Positions 39,928 through 47,900 of a stretch of 64,000 nucleotides of DNA are shown piece by piece. Every line of letters begins with the position of its first letter. The first letter of the stretch is position 1. The DNA is taken from the NCBI RefSeq assembly GCF_004119455.1, contig NZ_NRQT01000001.1:1116001-1180000 (forward strand). The letters run 5' to 3'. The position numbers were made by a program, and so were the translations under genes. The notes beneath the pieces are model-generated. The model was not told where the DNA came from, made no database searches, and saw only the letters and a list, made by a program, of their open reading frames with translations. Source of the DNA: Chryseobacterium sp. CH25 (GTDB lineage: Bacteria > Bacteroidota > Bacteroidia > Flavobacteriales > Weeksellaceae).

Positions 39928-40074
39928 ATGAAAAATTTAAAGAAAATCAACAGACAGGCACAAAAGGAAATTAAAGGTAGCGGACCTTTCAAAAAATGTA
40001 CGGAACATTACCAATGTCCAGGCGGATCATGCTGTCATAACATTTGTGTTCTGGATCCATGTCCTCTGGAATAA
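39928..40074 (+). CDS. Cys-rich bacteriocin-like peptide 4 (variant leader end)
   Basis: A 48-aa precursor: M-K-N-L-K-K-I-N-R-Q-A-Q-K-E-I-K-G-S, where the double glycine is G-S, so processing may differ. The core has C-x5-C-x4-CC-x3-C-x4-C and is most like peptide 1 (Q-C-P-G-G-S-C-C). It is co-transcribed with peptide 3, then terminated at 40104-40129. Confidence 0.8.
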   Translation: MKNLKKINRQAQKEIKGSGPFKKCTEHYQCPGGSCCHNICVLDPCPLE

Positions 40075-40103
40075 TAAATAATACATGATTATTAAAGACA
40101 CCT

Positions 40104-40129
40104 ACACCTGCAATGGCAGGTGTTTTTTT
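40104..40129 (+). terminator. Terminator after peptide 4
   Basis: ACACCTGC (40104-40111) / GCAGGTGT (40116-40123), loop AATG, T run. Confidence 0.85.
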
Positions 40130-40151
40130 ATTTAAAATATCAAATAAATAT

Positions 40152-40220
40152 CACTTAACTGCAAAATATTTTCACCAATAAATGAATAATATAGAAATAT
40201 TTATTATTTTAGTAAAACAT
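40152..40220 (+). repeat. Duplicated upstream region of peptide genes, unit 3
   Basis: It contains TTAACTGCAAAATATTTTCA, AATGAATAAT and TTATTATTTTAGT, matching units 1 and 2, before peptide 5. Confidence 0.6.
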
Positions 40221-40235
40221 TCAAACCCAAACTAT

Positions 40236-40385
40236 ATGAAAAACTTAAAGAAACTCAGCAGACAGGCAGCCAAAGAAATTAATGGCGGCATGAAGCTTTT
40301 CAGATGCAGCGAAACGAGGCCTTGCTCCGTTGGATATTGCTGTAATGGAGAATGCATTGACCATGACTGTATGATAGAACCATAA
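40236..40385 (+). CDS. GG-leader Cys-rich bacteriocin-like peptide 5
   Basis: A 49-aa precursor starting at 40236; the in-frame ATG at 40182 lies in the upstream repeat and is rejected. Leader M-K-N-L-K-K-L-S-R-Q-A-A-K-E-I-N-G-G, core with C-x5-C-x4-CC-x3-C-x4-C starting at C24 and an acidic end (D-H-D-C-M-I-E-P). Peptide 6 follows after 20 bp with no terminator. Confidence 0.82.
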   Translation: MKNLKKLSRQAAKEINGGMKLFRCSETRPCSVGYCCNGECIDHDCMIEP

Positions 40386-40405
40386 TTCTAAATTTCTTCT
40401 TGATC

Positions 40406-40567
40406 ATGAAAAACTTTAACCTTAAGAAGCTAAGCAGGCTTGAGCAAAAAAACATTAAAGGAAACGGAATAAAAAAGTGTGGTGACAATTCAGATTGCGG
40501 ACCATACCAATGTTGTACAAATGCTGTTTGTATCTACATTCCTACTTCAGAATGTGAATCCAATTAA
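40406..40567 (+). CDS. Cys-rich bacteriocin-like peptide 6 (variant leader)
   Basis: A 53-aa precursor with leader M-K-N-F-N-L-K-K-L-S-R-L-E-Q-K-N-I-K-G-N, lacking the exact double glycine. The core has C-x5-C-x4-CC-x4-C-x7-C, the same order with wider last spacings. It is the most divergent of the tandem six and ends the array before a TTCG-loop terminator. Confidence 0.78.
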   Translation: MKNFNLKKLSRLEQKNIKGNGIKKCGDNSDCGPYQCCTNAVCIYIPTSECESN

Positions 40568-40597
40568 AGAATATTGGAATTTTAAATTTAATTTTTG

Positions 40598-40624
40598 ACA
40601 TCCGCTTCGGTGGGTGTTTTTTTG
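40598..40624 (+). terminator. Terminator after the peptide array
   Basis: ACATCCGC (40598-40605), TTCG tetraloop, GTGGGTGT (40610-40617), then T residues; two G-U pairs. Confidence 0.85.
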
Positions 40625-40699
40625 TACTGTTTTCCAAGTTGTAGACTTTAATAAATCCTTAAATTTCCCAGTTTATTACTCAGTCTTAAAAATTTGAAT

Positions 40700-40707
40700 T
40701 ATTTTTG
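40700..40707 (+). promoter_or_regulatory. -7 element of mgtE
   Basis: TATTTTTG then C, an exact TAnnTTTG match. It overlaps the possible TTG start at 40705, so translation must start further downstream. Confidence 0.5.
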
Positions 40708-40728
40708 CATATCCTAAAATTTCACGTT

Positions 40729-42050
40729 TTGAACTCTAGAGACGAACTTATCTTCAATCCCGCCGATATTGCCGAAACTCTCAGCGAACTTCCAGCTGAT
40801 GAGCGACTGCTCGCGTTTCTGAAGGTTCCGAAAGAGTACAAAGCAGAGGTTTTTTCTCATCTTGATCCAGATTTTCAGGAAGATACCATCAGAAGTATCG
40901 GAAGCGACGAGGTTTCTGAAATTCTGAATGCCATGACTCCTGATGACAGAACTGCCCTTTTTGAGGACTTTCCTGATGAACTGATCAAGTACTCTATCAA
41001 TCATCTTAATCCACAGGAAAGAAGAATTGCCTTAAAACTATTGGGCTACAATTCTGATTCTATTGCCCGTCTGATGACCCCTTATTACATTCAGATCCGT
41101 AAGGAATGGAGTGTAAAACGATGCCTTCAGCAGATCAAAAAGGTAGGAAAGAGAGTGGAAACTATGAACTATCTGTATGTAGTAGATGAAAGAAACCGTC
41201 TGATTGACGACCTTGCTATCGGTACCTTATTACTGGAAGAGGAAGATACTTTGGTTTCTGACATTACAGATAATCACTTTGTAGCAATTACTACAACAAC
41301 ATCAAAAGAAGATGCTGTAACGTATTTTGAAAAATATGACCGTGGTGCTCTTCCTATTATTACAGAAGCAGGAGTTTTGGTTGGAATTGTAACCATTGAT
41401 GACATTCTTGACCAGATCGAACAGCAAAACACCGAGGATATTCAGAAATTCGGGGGATTGGAAGCGTTAGACCTTCCCTACACTCAGACTTCCTGGACTG
41501 AAATGATTAAAAAAGGGCAACCTGGCTGATCATTCTATTCGTTTCGGAAATGCTGACGGCCTCTGCAATGGGATATTTTGATAAGGAAATTGAAAAAGCA
41601 GTGGTTCTTGCCCTGTTTGTCCCTTTGATTATTTCCAGTGGCGGAAACTCCGGATCACAGGCTGCAACATTGATTATCCGTGCGATGGCCCTTCAGGAGA
41701 TCAATCTCAAAGACTGGTGGTATGTCATGAGGAAAGAAATCATCTCAGGATTATGTCTGGGTGCCATTTTGGGTCTCATTGGATTTATCAGAATTATGTT
41801 GTGGCAAAAAGTAGGTCTCTTTGATTATGGCCAATATTGGGTATATGTAGGACTAAGTGTCTCTGTTTCACTGATCGCCATTGTACTCTGGGGAACTTTA
41901 TCAGGTTCCATGATTCCGTTTGTTTTAAAGAAATTAAAGCTAGATCCAGCAACGTCTTCTGCTCCATTTGTAGCTACATTGGTAGATGTTACCGGGCTCA
42001 TCATTTATTTTACAGTAGCCGGATTTTTCTTAACCGGAAAACTTTTGTAA
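40729..42050 (+). pseudogene. mgtE: Magnesium transporter MgtE, split by a frameshift
   Basis: Two frames encode one MgtE. The first (to 41529) has the N domain ([12 protein letters not shown]) and two CBS domains (ending [10 protein letters not shown]) and stops after M-I-K-K-G-Q-P-G. In the -1 frame the sequence runs [16 protein letters not shown] into the membrane domain, which has the pore segment S-S-G-G-N-S-G-S-Q (to 42050). The shift is at the A6 run 41509-41514; seven A would restore the protein. As read, no functional channel is made. No ATG lies near the start: TTG 40729 is the best choice, since TTG 40705 is inside the -7 element. Confidence 0.88.
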
Positions 42051-42076
42051 TTTTAGGCATCATCTAAAATGCCAAT

Positions 42077-42814
42077 ATGAAAATCGTTTCACTTGTACCC
42101 TCTATTACAGAGGCTTTATTCGACTTGGGTCTTACCGAAAATGAAGTTGTCGGAAGAACAAAATTCTGTATTCATCCTGAAGATAAAGTAAAAAATGTAC
42201 CTATTATTGGTGGAACGAAAAACATTAATATTGATAAAATTAAAGCACTCCAACCCAATCTAATCCTTGCTAATAAAGAGGAAAACATCAAAGAACAGGT
42301 AGAAGCTTTAATGGATGACTTCAAGGTGACAGTCACCAATGTAGAGACTATTGAAGATAATTACTATCTTCTTAAAAACCTTGGAAAATTGCTAGGAAAG
42401 GAAGAGAGAGCCCAACTTTTCAATCTTAAAATCTACGAAATATTAAACCAGGCTAAACTTGAAACTCCTGTAAAAGCGGCTTACCTCATCTGGAAGAATC
42501 CATATATGACCGTTGGTTCAGATACATTCATTCATAAAATACTGACCGAAATAGGTTTCGAAAATATTTTTAAAGATAAAACCCGGTATCCGCAGATTAC
42601 TACTGAAGATCTGGAAAAAGCCGATGTTATTATGCTTTCTTCTGAACCATTTCCTTTCAAAGAGAAACATATTGAAGAATTGCGTGCTTTTTACCCTGAA
42701 AAGAAAATTATGATTGTAGATGGAGAAGCTTTTTCCTGGTATGGAACTCATATTGCCAAATGTGAGAAGTATTTTAAAGAGTTATTGGCGGAAATACATG
42801 CTATGCAGATATAA
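42077..42814 (+). CDS. Helical-backbone metal receptor (BtuF-like), cytosolic form
   Basis: A 245-aa protein of the periplasmic-binding PF01497 fold, the group binding cobalamin, haem or iron chelates. It begins directly with M-K-I-V-S-L-V-P-S-I-T-E-A-L-F-D-L-G and has no signal peptide, so it probably stays in the cytosol. Other landmarks are V-G-R-T-K-F-C-I-H-P and P-Y-M-T-V-G-S-D-T-F-I. No ABC transporter genes are beside it, and a role in metal-chelate or corrinoid handling is inferred only from family. Confidence 0.82.
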   Translation: MKIVSLVPSITEALFDLGLTENEVVGRTKFCIHPEDKVKNVPIIGGTKNINIDKIKALQPNLILANKEENIKEQVEALMDDFKVTVTNVETIEDNYYLLKNLGKLLGKEERAQLFNLKIYEILNQAKLETPVKAAYLIWKNPYMTVGSDTFIHKILTEIGFENIFKDKTRYPQITTEDLEKADVIMLSSEPFPFKEKHIEELRAFYPEKKIMIVDGEAFSWYGTHIAKCEKYFKELLAEIHAMQI

Positions 42815-42903
42815 TTTTTAATAGAAAAAATCTTTCATAAAAATTACTTCTTGTCTTATCCTATAATTTGTGGTACATTGTTCTTAATTAATATTTAAAA
42901 TAG

Positions 42904-43371
42904 ATGTCCGGTACTGTTATATTATCTGAAGGAGCAGAATTTGATCACGTTATACAGGAAGTTTCAAAATATATTCACCTCTACCTAATGCCATTTGGAA
43001 AGGATGAAAGAAGTTTCACACGCATTGATAAACGTGAAAACATGTATGGTGGAAAAGGAATGGTTCATATGATACAAATGTTCGGTCAAAATGAACTTGC
43101 CAATAATCGCCTGGCGGCTTATATGGTTTTATTGAACAAAGGTGACGAATCCGGGTTTCACACTCACAATACAAGAAATGAAGAGGAATTGTATGTTGTA
43201 GTTCATGGAACTGGTGAATATCGTGAAAGAACCGGAACAGAAGGTTCAATTCGCACAAAAATACTTCAGAAAGGAGATATTACAGCCATCAGTTCTATAG
43301 GATACCATTCTATTGAAAATACTGGTGATGAACCTTTAATTATGTTTGTTATTACAACCAACAATCCATAA
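42904..43371 (+). CDS. Cupin-domain protein
   Basis: A 155-aa single-cupin protein. Cupin motif 1 is G-F-H-T-H-N-T-R-N-E-E-E-L-Y-V-V-V-H-G (about 83-101, metal ligands H, H, E) and motif 2 is A-I-S-S-I-G-Y-H-S-I-E-N-T-G. It may bind a metal ion and a small ligand. Its substrate is unknown. A shared bidirectional terminator follows. Confidence 0.85.
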   Translation: MSGTVILSEGAEFDHVIQEVSKYIHLYLMPFGKDERSFTRIDKRENMYGGKGMVHMIQMFGQNELANNRLAAYMVLLNKGDESGFHTHNTRNEEELYVVVHGTGEYRERTGTEGSIRTKILQKGDITAISSIGYHSIENTGDEPLIMFVITTNNP

Positions 43372-43378
43372 AAAATAA

Positions 43379-43408
43379 AAACTCCGGTCCTAAGAGCCGG
43401 GGTTTTTT
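43379..43408. terminator. Shared terminator of convergent genes
   Basis: AACTCCGG (43379-43386... loop TCCTAAGAG ...) pairing with CCGGGGTT, T run on both strands; it serves the cupin gene (+) and the fRMsr gene (-). Confidence 0.7.
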
Positions 43409-43430
43409 ATATTCTTATTGAATTATCTGA

Positions 43431-43880
43431 TTACAAAACTTTGGAAACTTCGTTACAAAGCCACTCCAGTAATTCTCTGTCTTCTGCTGTAAAAGGATCA
43501 ATTGTATGAGAATCAATATCAATCTGACCGATGTTTTTACCGTCTTTAAAGATCGGAACAACAATTTCAGCTTTGGTATCAATTGAACAGCTTAAATAGT
43601 TGCTTTCTTCGTGTACATCAGGCACTACAAATGTTTCATTGGAAACAGCTACCTGGCCACAAATTCCTTTTCCGTAAGGGATGATGGTATGATCTGTTGG
43701 AGCTCCTACATAAGGGCCTAAGATTAATTCATCCTTATCTCCGTTTTTAAAATAGAAACCTGTCCAGTTGAAATAAGAAATCTCCTGGTCCAAAAGGTGA
43801 CAGACCTTTTCAAGCTTCTCTTCTGTATTATGTTTTGGACTTTCAAGAATAGAGGAAAGTCTTTTCTTTAATTCTGACAT
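43431..43880 (-). CDS. GAF-domain free methionine-(R)-sulfoxide reductase
   Basis: A 149-aa GAF-domain protein of the fRMsr type, which reduces free methionine-R-sulfoxide. Three Cys of the family are visible: G-I-C-G-Q-V-A near 77, S-N-Y-L-S-C near 101, and the substrate-pocket region V-V-P-I-F-K-D-G-K-N-I-G-Q-I-D-I-D-S. The preceding Cys seen in longer family members is not obvious here. It stands in tandem (13 bp) after the 475-aa conserved gene upstream on the minus strand. Confidence 0.85.
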   Translation of the reverse strand: MSELKKRLSSILESPKHNTEEKLEKVCHLLDQEISYFNWTGFYFKNGDKDELILGPYVGAPTDHTIIPYGKGICGQVAVSNETFVVPDVHEESNYLSCSIDTKAEIVVPIFKDGKNIGQIDIDSHTIDPFTAEDRELLEWLCNEVSKVL

Positions 43881-43893
43881 TATATTAATATTT

Positions 43894-45321
43894 TTAAGAG
43901 AATTGTTTTAAAGGAAGTTCTTCTTTATAACCGAACATTCCACGCTCTTTAATCATTTCTGCTACACCTTCCGGAACCTGTGTTTCCCAACCTTTAATGC
44001 AACATGCAATCTTTCTTAAAATCTCTCTTGAATAAATCTCCAAAAACTCAGGATTGTAATTTGTAATATCTACGATACGATTATTACGCATGAAATATTT
44101 ATACAATTCCTTAAGATTTTCTTCTACTTTAAGATTGGTAGAGTTCAATAACTGGTGGGTTTCAGGATCTTTATAAGGATACAGATACACTCTCATTCCG
44201 TTTCTGAAAAACTTTCCGAAAGCTTCAAGGATTCCTCCTGAAAGGTCTTTATAATATTTCTCATCAAATACCATCAATAGATTGTTTACACCCATTGCTA
44301 CTCCAATGTTTCCACTTGTGTAAGAAGCAAAATAATCAATCAGTCTATAGTATTCTGAGAAGTTTGAAATAATAACGGTATATCCTAATTTACCCAGGAT
44401 ATCTACTCTGTCCAGGAAGTCCCTCTCATCAATATCTCCATCTGCTCTCAGATTGGAAATGGTAATTTCAATCAAAACTTCGGTTTCTTCATGGGTACAG
44501 ATGGCATCTTTCAGGAACATATCCATTCCATTCTGAAGCATATCAATATTTACTTTCGTTACTGGTCTGAAACTTCCTCTTACCGCAAAGATATTTTTCT
44601 TATAGAGAACATCTGCCGGAAGCATATTACTCCCTTGAGAATTGAAAATTACCGCATCGGTCATTCCGTTTTTCACCAACTGAAGAGACATCAACCTGTT
44701 ATCTACATAAGAAAAAGCTGGACCACTGAAATCAATCATATCAATTTCCAGATTATCTTTTGCAATATCATCATACAAAGACTCAACCAGTGTTCTTGGG
44801 TTATCAGAGTAATGAAAAGCTCCGAAAATAAGGTTTACTCCAAGATTCCCTAAAGTTTCCTGTTGCAGAGTAGCATCATTTTCTTTGAATTTCACGTGGA
44901 TTACGATTTCGTTGTAATCTTCATTTTCTTTAGTCTGAAAACGGATTCCCACCCAGCCGTGGCCTTTTACTGTTTTGTCGAAGTTGATGGTGGTTACTGT
45001 ATTGGCATAGGAAAAGAACTTTCTGTCAGGATTGTTATCCCTTGAAATTCTCTCTTCGATCAATGCTACTTCATAACGGAGCATTTTGCGAAGTCTGTTC
45101 TGGGTAACATACCTGTTTTTTACTTCTTTTCCGTAGATGGCATCACTAAAATCTTTGTCATAAGCAGACATCGCTTTAGCAATCGTACCGGAAGCTCCCC
45201 CTGCTCTAAAAAAGTGACGAACAGTCTCCTGCCCTGCTCCAATTTCTGCGAAAGTACCATAAATAGTAGGATCTAGATTAATTGTTAATGCTTTTTGTTT
45301 AGGAGTTAGTTTCTGATACAT
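43894..45321 (-). CDS. Conserved Bacteroidota protein of unknown function, 475 aa
   Basis: A soluble 475-aa protein with no signal peptide or membrane helix. It starts M-Y-Q-K-L-T-P-K-Q-K-A-L-T-I-N-L-D-P, followed by G-A-G-Q-E-T-V-R-H-F-F-R-A-G-G-A-S-G, a pattern I associate with a protein widespread in Bacteroidota that carries conflicting names in databases; none is supported by a visible catalytic motif. It is divergent from the MBL-fold gene and runs into the fRMsr gene. Confidence 0.8.
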   Translation of the reverse strand: MYQKLTPKQKALTINLDPTIYGTFAEIGAGQETVRHFFRAGGASGTIAKAMSAYDKDFSDAIYGKEVKNRYVTQNRLRKMLRYEVALIEERISRDNNPDRKFFSYANTVTTINFDKTVKGHGWVGIRFQTKENEDYNEIVIHVKFKENDATLQQETLGNLGVNLIFGAFHYSDNPRTLVESLYDDIAKDNLEIDMIDFSGPAFSYVDNRLMSLQLVKNGMTDAVIFNSQGSNMLPADVLYKKNIFAVRGSFRPVTKVNIDMLQNGMDMFLKDAICTHEETEVLIEITISNLRADGDIDERDFLDRVDILGKLGYTVIISNFSEYYRLIDYFASYTSGNIGVAMGVNNLLMVFDEKYYKDLSGGILEAFGKFFRNGMRVYLYPYKDPETHQLLNSTNLKVEENLKELYKYFMRNNRIVDITNYNPEFLEIYSREILRKIACCIKGWETQVPEGVAEMIKERGMFGYKEELPLKQFS

Positions 45322-45375
45322 TAGGACATTAAATTTTTTGTAAATTTACCAAAATTAAACCAACCTCAAAACAAA

Positions 45376-46143
45376 ATGAAGTTGAAATTTTTAGGAACCG
45401 GTACTTCTCAGGGTGTACCCGTTATTGGCTGCACCTGCGAGGTGTGTATTTCCGAAAATCCCAAAGACAAACGTCTTCGCTCTTCCGTAATGGTAACAAC
45501 GGATGAAAATAAAAAAATACTTATTGATTGCGGTCCGGATTTCAGGCAACAAATGCTTACCAACCACGAACATACCGTAGATCTTGCACTGATCACTCAT
45601 GAACACAACGATCATGTGATTGGCCTTGATGACATGCGACCACTTATTTTTAAGAGTGGAAAGGATGTTCCCCTTTATTGCTACTCAAGAGTTGCTCATG
45701 AGATAAAAAACCGTTTTCCTTATGCTTTTGCAGATGTGAGATATCCCGGTGCACCTGCATTTGAGCTTCATGAGATAGAAAATAAGCCGTTCCGGGTTTT
45801 GGATACAGAAGTTACTCCTATTGAAGTCATTCATTTTAAAATAAGTGTTTTTGGATATAAATTTAAAAACCTGGCTTATATTACTGATGCAGGCTTCATT
45901 TCTGACACAGAAAAGGAAAAACTAAAGAATCTGGATGTATTAATTTTAAACTGCATCAGGAAATTTGATCCGCATCCGGCTCATTTTATCCTTCCTGATG
46001 TGATCAAGTTGTTTGAAGAGCTAAAACCTAAAAAATTATTTTTAACGCATATCAGTCATCACTTAGGTGTGCATGACATTGAAGATAAACAACTTCCAGC
46101 CGGAATGCACCTTGCCTACGATGGTTTGGAGATTAATTTTTAA
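45376..46143 (+). CDS. MBL-fold metallohydrolase (PhnP-like)
   Basis: A 255-aa metallo-beta-lactamase-fold hydrolase. Its zinc motif is L-I-T-H-E-H-N-D-H (73-81), and the N-terminal G-T-G-T-S-Q-G-V-P with the Cys cluster C-T-C-E-V-C near 19-24 is the mark of the PhnP-like subgroup that has an extra structural metal. PhnP-type members are phosphodiesterases; the substrate here is unknown. Alternative ligands H-L-G-V-H-D near the C-terminus fit. Confidence 0.88.
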   Translation: MKLKFLGTGTSQGVPVIGCTCEVCISENPKDKRLRSSVMVTTDENKKILIDCGPDFRQQMLTNHEHTVDLALITHEHNDHVIGLDDMRPLIFKSGKDVPLYCYSRVAHEIKNRFPYAFADVRYPGAPAFELHEIENKPFRVLDTEVTPIEVIHFKISVFGYKFKNLAYITDAGFISDTEKEKLKNLDVLILNCIRKFDPHPAHFILPDVIKLFEELKPKKLFLTHISHHLGVHDIEDKQLPAGMHLAYDGLEINF

Positions 46144-46164
46144 AACTTTTTTTCTAAAAAGCTT

Positions 46165-46193
46165 TTGAACATTGAAAAAAGTTCCTATATTTG
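46165..46193 (+). promoter_or_regulatory. tRNA-Leu promoter
   Basis: TTG (46165-46167), 18 bp, TATATTTG (46186-46193): a full consensus promoter about 43 bp before the tRNA. Confidence 0.7.
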
Positions 46194-46236
46194 CACACCA
46201 ATTTGAAACAAACAACATGTTTGGAGTAAACATCAA

Positions 46237-46316
46237 GCCCAGGTGGCGGAATTGGTAGACGCGCTGGTCTCAAACACCAGTTCTTAGGAGTACCGGTTCG
46301 ATCCCGGTCCTGGGTA
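46237..46316 (+). tRNA. tRNA-Leu (anticodon CAA)
   Basis: An acceptor stem GCCCAGG / CCTGGGT, a D arm with TTGG, an anticodon stem CTGGT-CTCAAAC-ACCAG giving anticodon CAA, a long class II variable arm, and T arm CCGG-TTCGATC-CCGG. The CCA end is not encoded. The promoter lies at 46165-46193 and a terminator at 46321-46353. Confidence 0.95.
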
Positions 46317-46320
46317 CAAA

Positions 46321-46355
46321 AAACCTCTGAAATCATTTGATTTTCAGAGGTTTTT
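46321..46355 (+). terminator. Terminator after tRNA-Leu
   Basis: A 12-bp stem AAACCTCTGAAA (46321-46332) / TTTCAGAGGTTT (46342-46353), then T residues. The following 46356-46627 stretch before the next peptide gene shows nothing else. Confidence 0.85.
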
Positions 46356-46627
46356 GCTTTTTAGCCTAGCATAAAAAAAGTCTATGAGATTAATTACCCC
46401 GGTTAATCTTAATATCATGGGTTACTTTTATTCCCTTCCCTAAAACAGAAGAGTTTAGAGCTGATATTGTAACTAGAATTAAAGTGTTCTGATGTTTTAT
46501 TTTCATATCTCTAATGTAGTTTTGTTGTTTGGTTTTAGGTTGTGAGTTTTCGTAATATTTTGTTATGTTAAATTGTTTATTACTGGATTATTTCTATATT
46601 GGACTCGCTAACAAACATTTTAAAACC

Positions 46628-46822
46628 ATGAAAAATTTAAAAAAAATTTCAAGAACGAAATTAAAGCAAGTTAATGGAGGAGGTCCTTTTAAACCAGATA
46701 CTGGAATTGGAACAGACCCTACAGGACCAGCATGTGGAGGGTCACATTGTCCAACCGCAGAATACCAATGCTGTTATCACCCTACAGGTAACTATTGTGT
46801 TACCACTCACTGTGATGATTAA
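46628..46822 (+). CDS. GG-leader Cys-rich bacteriocin-like peptide 7
   Basis: A 64-aa precursor with leader M-K-N-L-K-K-I-S-R-T-K-L-K-Q-V-N-G-G, then a Gly/Pro-rich start of the core and six Cys in order C-x4-C-x6-CC-x7-C-x4-C. It has the same cystine-knot-like order as the tandem peptides with different loops. The start at 46628 is chosen over 46565 because the leader sequence begins here. A terminator hairpin follows at 46831. Confidence 0.82.
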   Translation: MKNLKKISRTKLKQVNGGGPFKPDTGIGTDPTGPACGGSHCPTAEYQCCYHPTGNYCVTTHCDD

Positions 46823-46830
46823 TAAATATT

Positions 46831-46852
46831 TCCCTCAAATGAGGGATTTTTT
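46831..46852 (+). terminator. Terminator after peptide 7
   Basis: TCCCTC (46831-46836) / GAGGGA (46841-46846), then six T. Confidence 0.8.
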
Positions 46853-46879
46853 ATTTCCTTTTGTTTTAGGGTTTGAGGC

Positions 46880-47209
46880 TATGGGTTTCCGTAATTAAAT
46901 ACTACCCAATCTTTTGTAGGAAATCAGAAATGCTTTTGGATATTTTATCTGTGCGCCGTTTTCATCAATTGAATACCCCCCTTTCAAAGTGAATTTATTA
47001 AACTGGTGAACATTAATAGTTGAAAGGGAATTAAACTTAACCGAAAGCAATCAGATCGAATGCTCATCCATTACCTTACAGGAAATTTCAGATTCTATGG
47101 GGATTAACATCGAGTGGCTAAAACATGAAAGAAATTCTTATTATGATCAATATGAATGGTATGTGAAATTAAAGGATTATTTCCTAAGATGTGATCTTTC
47201 CAAACCTTG
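46880..47209. other. Gene-remnant-like stretch in the 461-bp gap
   Basis: Two open but start-less frames overlap here: on the plus strand one ending at 47209 (…I-E-W-L-K-H-E-R-N-S-Y-Y-D-Q-Y-E-W-Y) and on the minus strand one ending near 46900 (…F-T-L-K-G-G-Y-S-I-D-E-N-G-A-Q-I-K-Y-P). Both read like protein but lack credible starts. I infer decayed genes or a lost short cargo gene beside the Hcp gene; this is uncertain. Confidence 0.3.
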
Positions 47210-47221
47210 ATGATTATGAAC

Positions 47222-47256
47222 AAAAATGGTATATCCAAAGCGGATATACCATTTTT
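47222..47256 (-). terminator. hcp/tssD terminator
   Basis: A 15-bp stem AAAAATGGTATATCC (47222-47236) / GGATATACCATTTTT (47242-47256) with loop AAAGC, 27 bp past the stop codon on the minus strand. Confidence 0.85.
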
Positions 47257-47283
47257 ATATAATGATTATAAGGGATTGAATTC

Positions 47284-47691
47284 CTATGCTGTAGGCCAAG
47301 CTCCGTGATAAGCAGAGTTTCCTAGATCAATTTGTTCTGCACTTACAACAAAAGTGATATACATACTGTTTTCATCCACTGCATCGAAATCTACTTCGTG
47401 CTGGATTACATAACCGTTCTGCCACTTTAAAGTTGTTAATGTTCCTTCCTCGTGAGATTTGTTGAAGGTAATTTCTCCCACTGTAGGTTTGTACTTTCCG
47501 TTCAGTAAGCTTTCCAGAATGTCTGATTTATCAGTAGCTTCAACTGTAATTTTGATTAGTGCATTAGAAGGATCTGATGCTACACGTCCTGATACATCTG
47601 TAGATCTTGATACGCTGTAGTTAAGTTTCAATAATTTTTGTCCTTCTCCGTTGTTGAATTTTAAAATTCCTCTTGAATTTCTTTCTGCCAT
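47284..47691 (-). CDS. tssD: T6SS-iii tube protein TssD (Hcp-like)
   Basis: A 135-aa member of the TssD/Hcp family of Bacteroidota T6SS-iii, which stacks as hexameric rings to build the inner tube. The family pattern K-L-L-K-L-N-Y-S-V-S-R-S-T-D-V-S-G-R-V near 20-38 and D-E-N-S-M-Y-I-T-F-V-V-S-A-E are clear. It is a single gene, with no sheath or baseplate genes nearby, so it is an orphan copy that probably serves the cargo cluster at 24.4-29.8 kb or carries its own effector. Confidence 0.9.
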   Translation of the reverse strand: MAERNSRGILKFNNGEGQKLLKLNYSVSRSTDVSGRVASDPSNALIKITVEATDKSDILESLLNGKYKPTVGEITFNKSHEEGTLTTLKWQNGYVIQHEVDFDAVDENSMYITFVVSAEQIDLGNSAYHGAWPTA

Positions 47692-47900
47692 GATCGTAAA
47701 TTTTAATCGTTAATATTGTGTGATTTATTGTTTTATATCACCAAATATAGATCTATTTACAATAGGACAATGCAATTTAATTGGAAATTTCAAAAAGTGT
47801 AGTACTTTTACGACTAACAATCGTTAGGTTTATTTCAAATTGAAAATCATACACTTACTACCCCAAACCTTCTATGATATTACATTAAAAATATTCCAGA

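Noticed and set aside
46154..46336. 60-aa ORF on the minus strand over the tRNA
   Set aside because: It overlaps tRNA-Leu entirely; chance frame.
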